Shown here one piece after another: positions 42,537 to 42,856 of a stretch of 42,856 nt of DNA. The position numbers were made by a program, and so were the translations under genes. Location of the stretch: positions 112,168 to 155,023 of the forward strand of contig DBBW01000025.1 in NCBI GenBank assembly GCA_002292405.1, given 5' to 3'. Source of the stretch: Flavobacteriales bacterium UBA974. Its GTDB lineage: Bacteria > Bacteroidota > Bacteroidia > Flavobacteriales_D > Sanyastnellaceae. Numbering within the stretch: the first letter of the stretch is position 1; every line of letters begins with the position of its first letter. The notes beneath the pieces were generated by a model. It was given only the letters and a program-made list of their open reading frames with translations, had not been told where the DNA came from and did not search any database.

Positions 42537-42856
42537 ATGAGTGTTCTAGTTAACAAAGATTCTAAGATTATCGTTCAAGGATTTACAGGTAGTGAAGGGA
42601 CTTTTCATGCAGGCCAAATGATTGATTACGGCTCCAATGTCGTAGGCGGAGTAACTCCTGGAAAAGGCGGTCAGACTCATCTTGGAAAGCCAGTTTTTAA
42701 TACCGTTCAAGACGCTGTTAAAGAAACTGGAGCTGACGTAAGTATTCTTTTCGTCCCCCCAGCTTTCGCAGCTGATGCGATTATGGAGGCAGCTGACGGT
42801 GGCATTAAAGTCATCATATGTATTACTGAAGGTATTCCCGTGGCAGATATGGTAGG
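42537..42856 (+). CDS. sucD: Succinyl-CoA synthetase alpha subunit, 3'-truncated by window edge
   Basis: The first 106 codons of the ADP/GDP-forming succinate-CoA ligase alpha subunit (TCA cycle). The CoA-binding fold begins [20 protein letters not shown], then [30 protein letters not shown] and [19 protein letters not shown], which match SucD closely. The reading frame stays open to the last base, so the remaining two thirds with the phosphohistidine are outside the window. Divergent from mnmE. Confidence 0.95.
   Translation, partial: MSVLVNKDSKIIVQGFTGSEGTFHAGQMIDYGSNVVGGVTPGKGGQTHLGKPVFNTVQDAVKETGADVSILFVPPAFAADAIMEAADGGIKVIICITEGIPVADMV

Noticed and set aside
1..42856. CRISPR arrays, insertion sequences, prophage, toxin-antitoxin or defence modules
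   Set aside because: No regularly spaced repeats, transposase, integrase or recognisable defence genes were seen.

Overview
The window looks like a chromosomal segment of a marine-type Bacteroidota, most likely the class Flavobacteriia. The evidence is a T9SS type B (gliding-motility-associated) C-terminal domain at 34048-36366, a T9SS type A sorting tail at 36514-38844, and Bacteroidota-restricted families (DUF3467, DUF3127, TIGR02757, BatA-domain protein, ComA-like phosphosulfolactate synthase). The DNA is AT-rich, starts rarely show a Shine-Dalgarno sequence, and TAnnTTTG promoter boxes of the Bacteroidota type recur. No rRNA, tRNA, CRISPR array, insertion sequence or phage was seen. Coding density is very high.

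Layout. 1-5217 (+): radC interrupted by an in-frame amber codon, then wecB, a DUF7033-type polysaccharide deacetylase, upp, a small membrane protein, a YjjG-like HAD phosphatase and DUF3467. 5237-8550 (-): a dihydroorotase-like protein behind a large BatA/VWA membrane protein. 8599-9405 (+): TIGR02757. 9415-15048 (-): a tightly packed run, in transcription order TPR protein, ComA-like protein, rhodanese, DUF368/PopT lipid-carrier transporter, aroE, murQ and a conserved hypothetical. 15187-20020 (+): phosphoglucosamine mutase, cysteine desulfurase, GH3 protein and deoxynucleoside kinase, ending at a strong bidirectional terminator. 20123-24106 (-): pdhB, membrane pyrophosphatase, YceI lipoprotein. 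24224-31192 (+): etfBA, bifunctional nuclease, purE, flavin reductase, DUF3127, AtoE-like transporter and M16 peptidase. 31204-42419: mixed orientation, with a 25-residue-repeat protein, an MFS transporter, a short coiled coil, fabD, two divergent T9SS-secreted proteins, trhO, an SRPBCC protein and mnmE. The window ends inside sucD.

How the genes fit together. Most are housekeeping: nucleotide salvage and synthesis (upp, YjjG, dNK, purE, pyrC-like), amino-sugar and wall recycling (wecB, glmM-like, murQ, DUF368), energy metabolism (pdhB, etfBA, hppA, sucD), tRNA modification (mnmE, trhO) and lipid synthesis (fabD). I did not find a convincing novel defence or mobile system. The most interesting signals are: promoter boxes lying only 4-8 bases before start codons, suggesting leaderless or near-leaderless mRNAs; a 14-bp palindrome built from two facing promoter boxes in a 29-bp divergent gap; a DUF3127 protein that ends like single-stranded-DNA-binding protein; two enzymes with altered active-site residues (dihydroorotase-like and S8 peptidase); a protein made of four 25-residue repeats; and a GC-rich foldable segment between the SRPBCC gene and mnmE.
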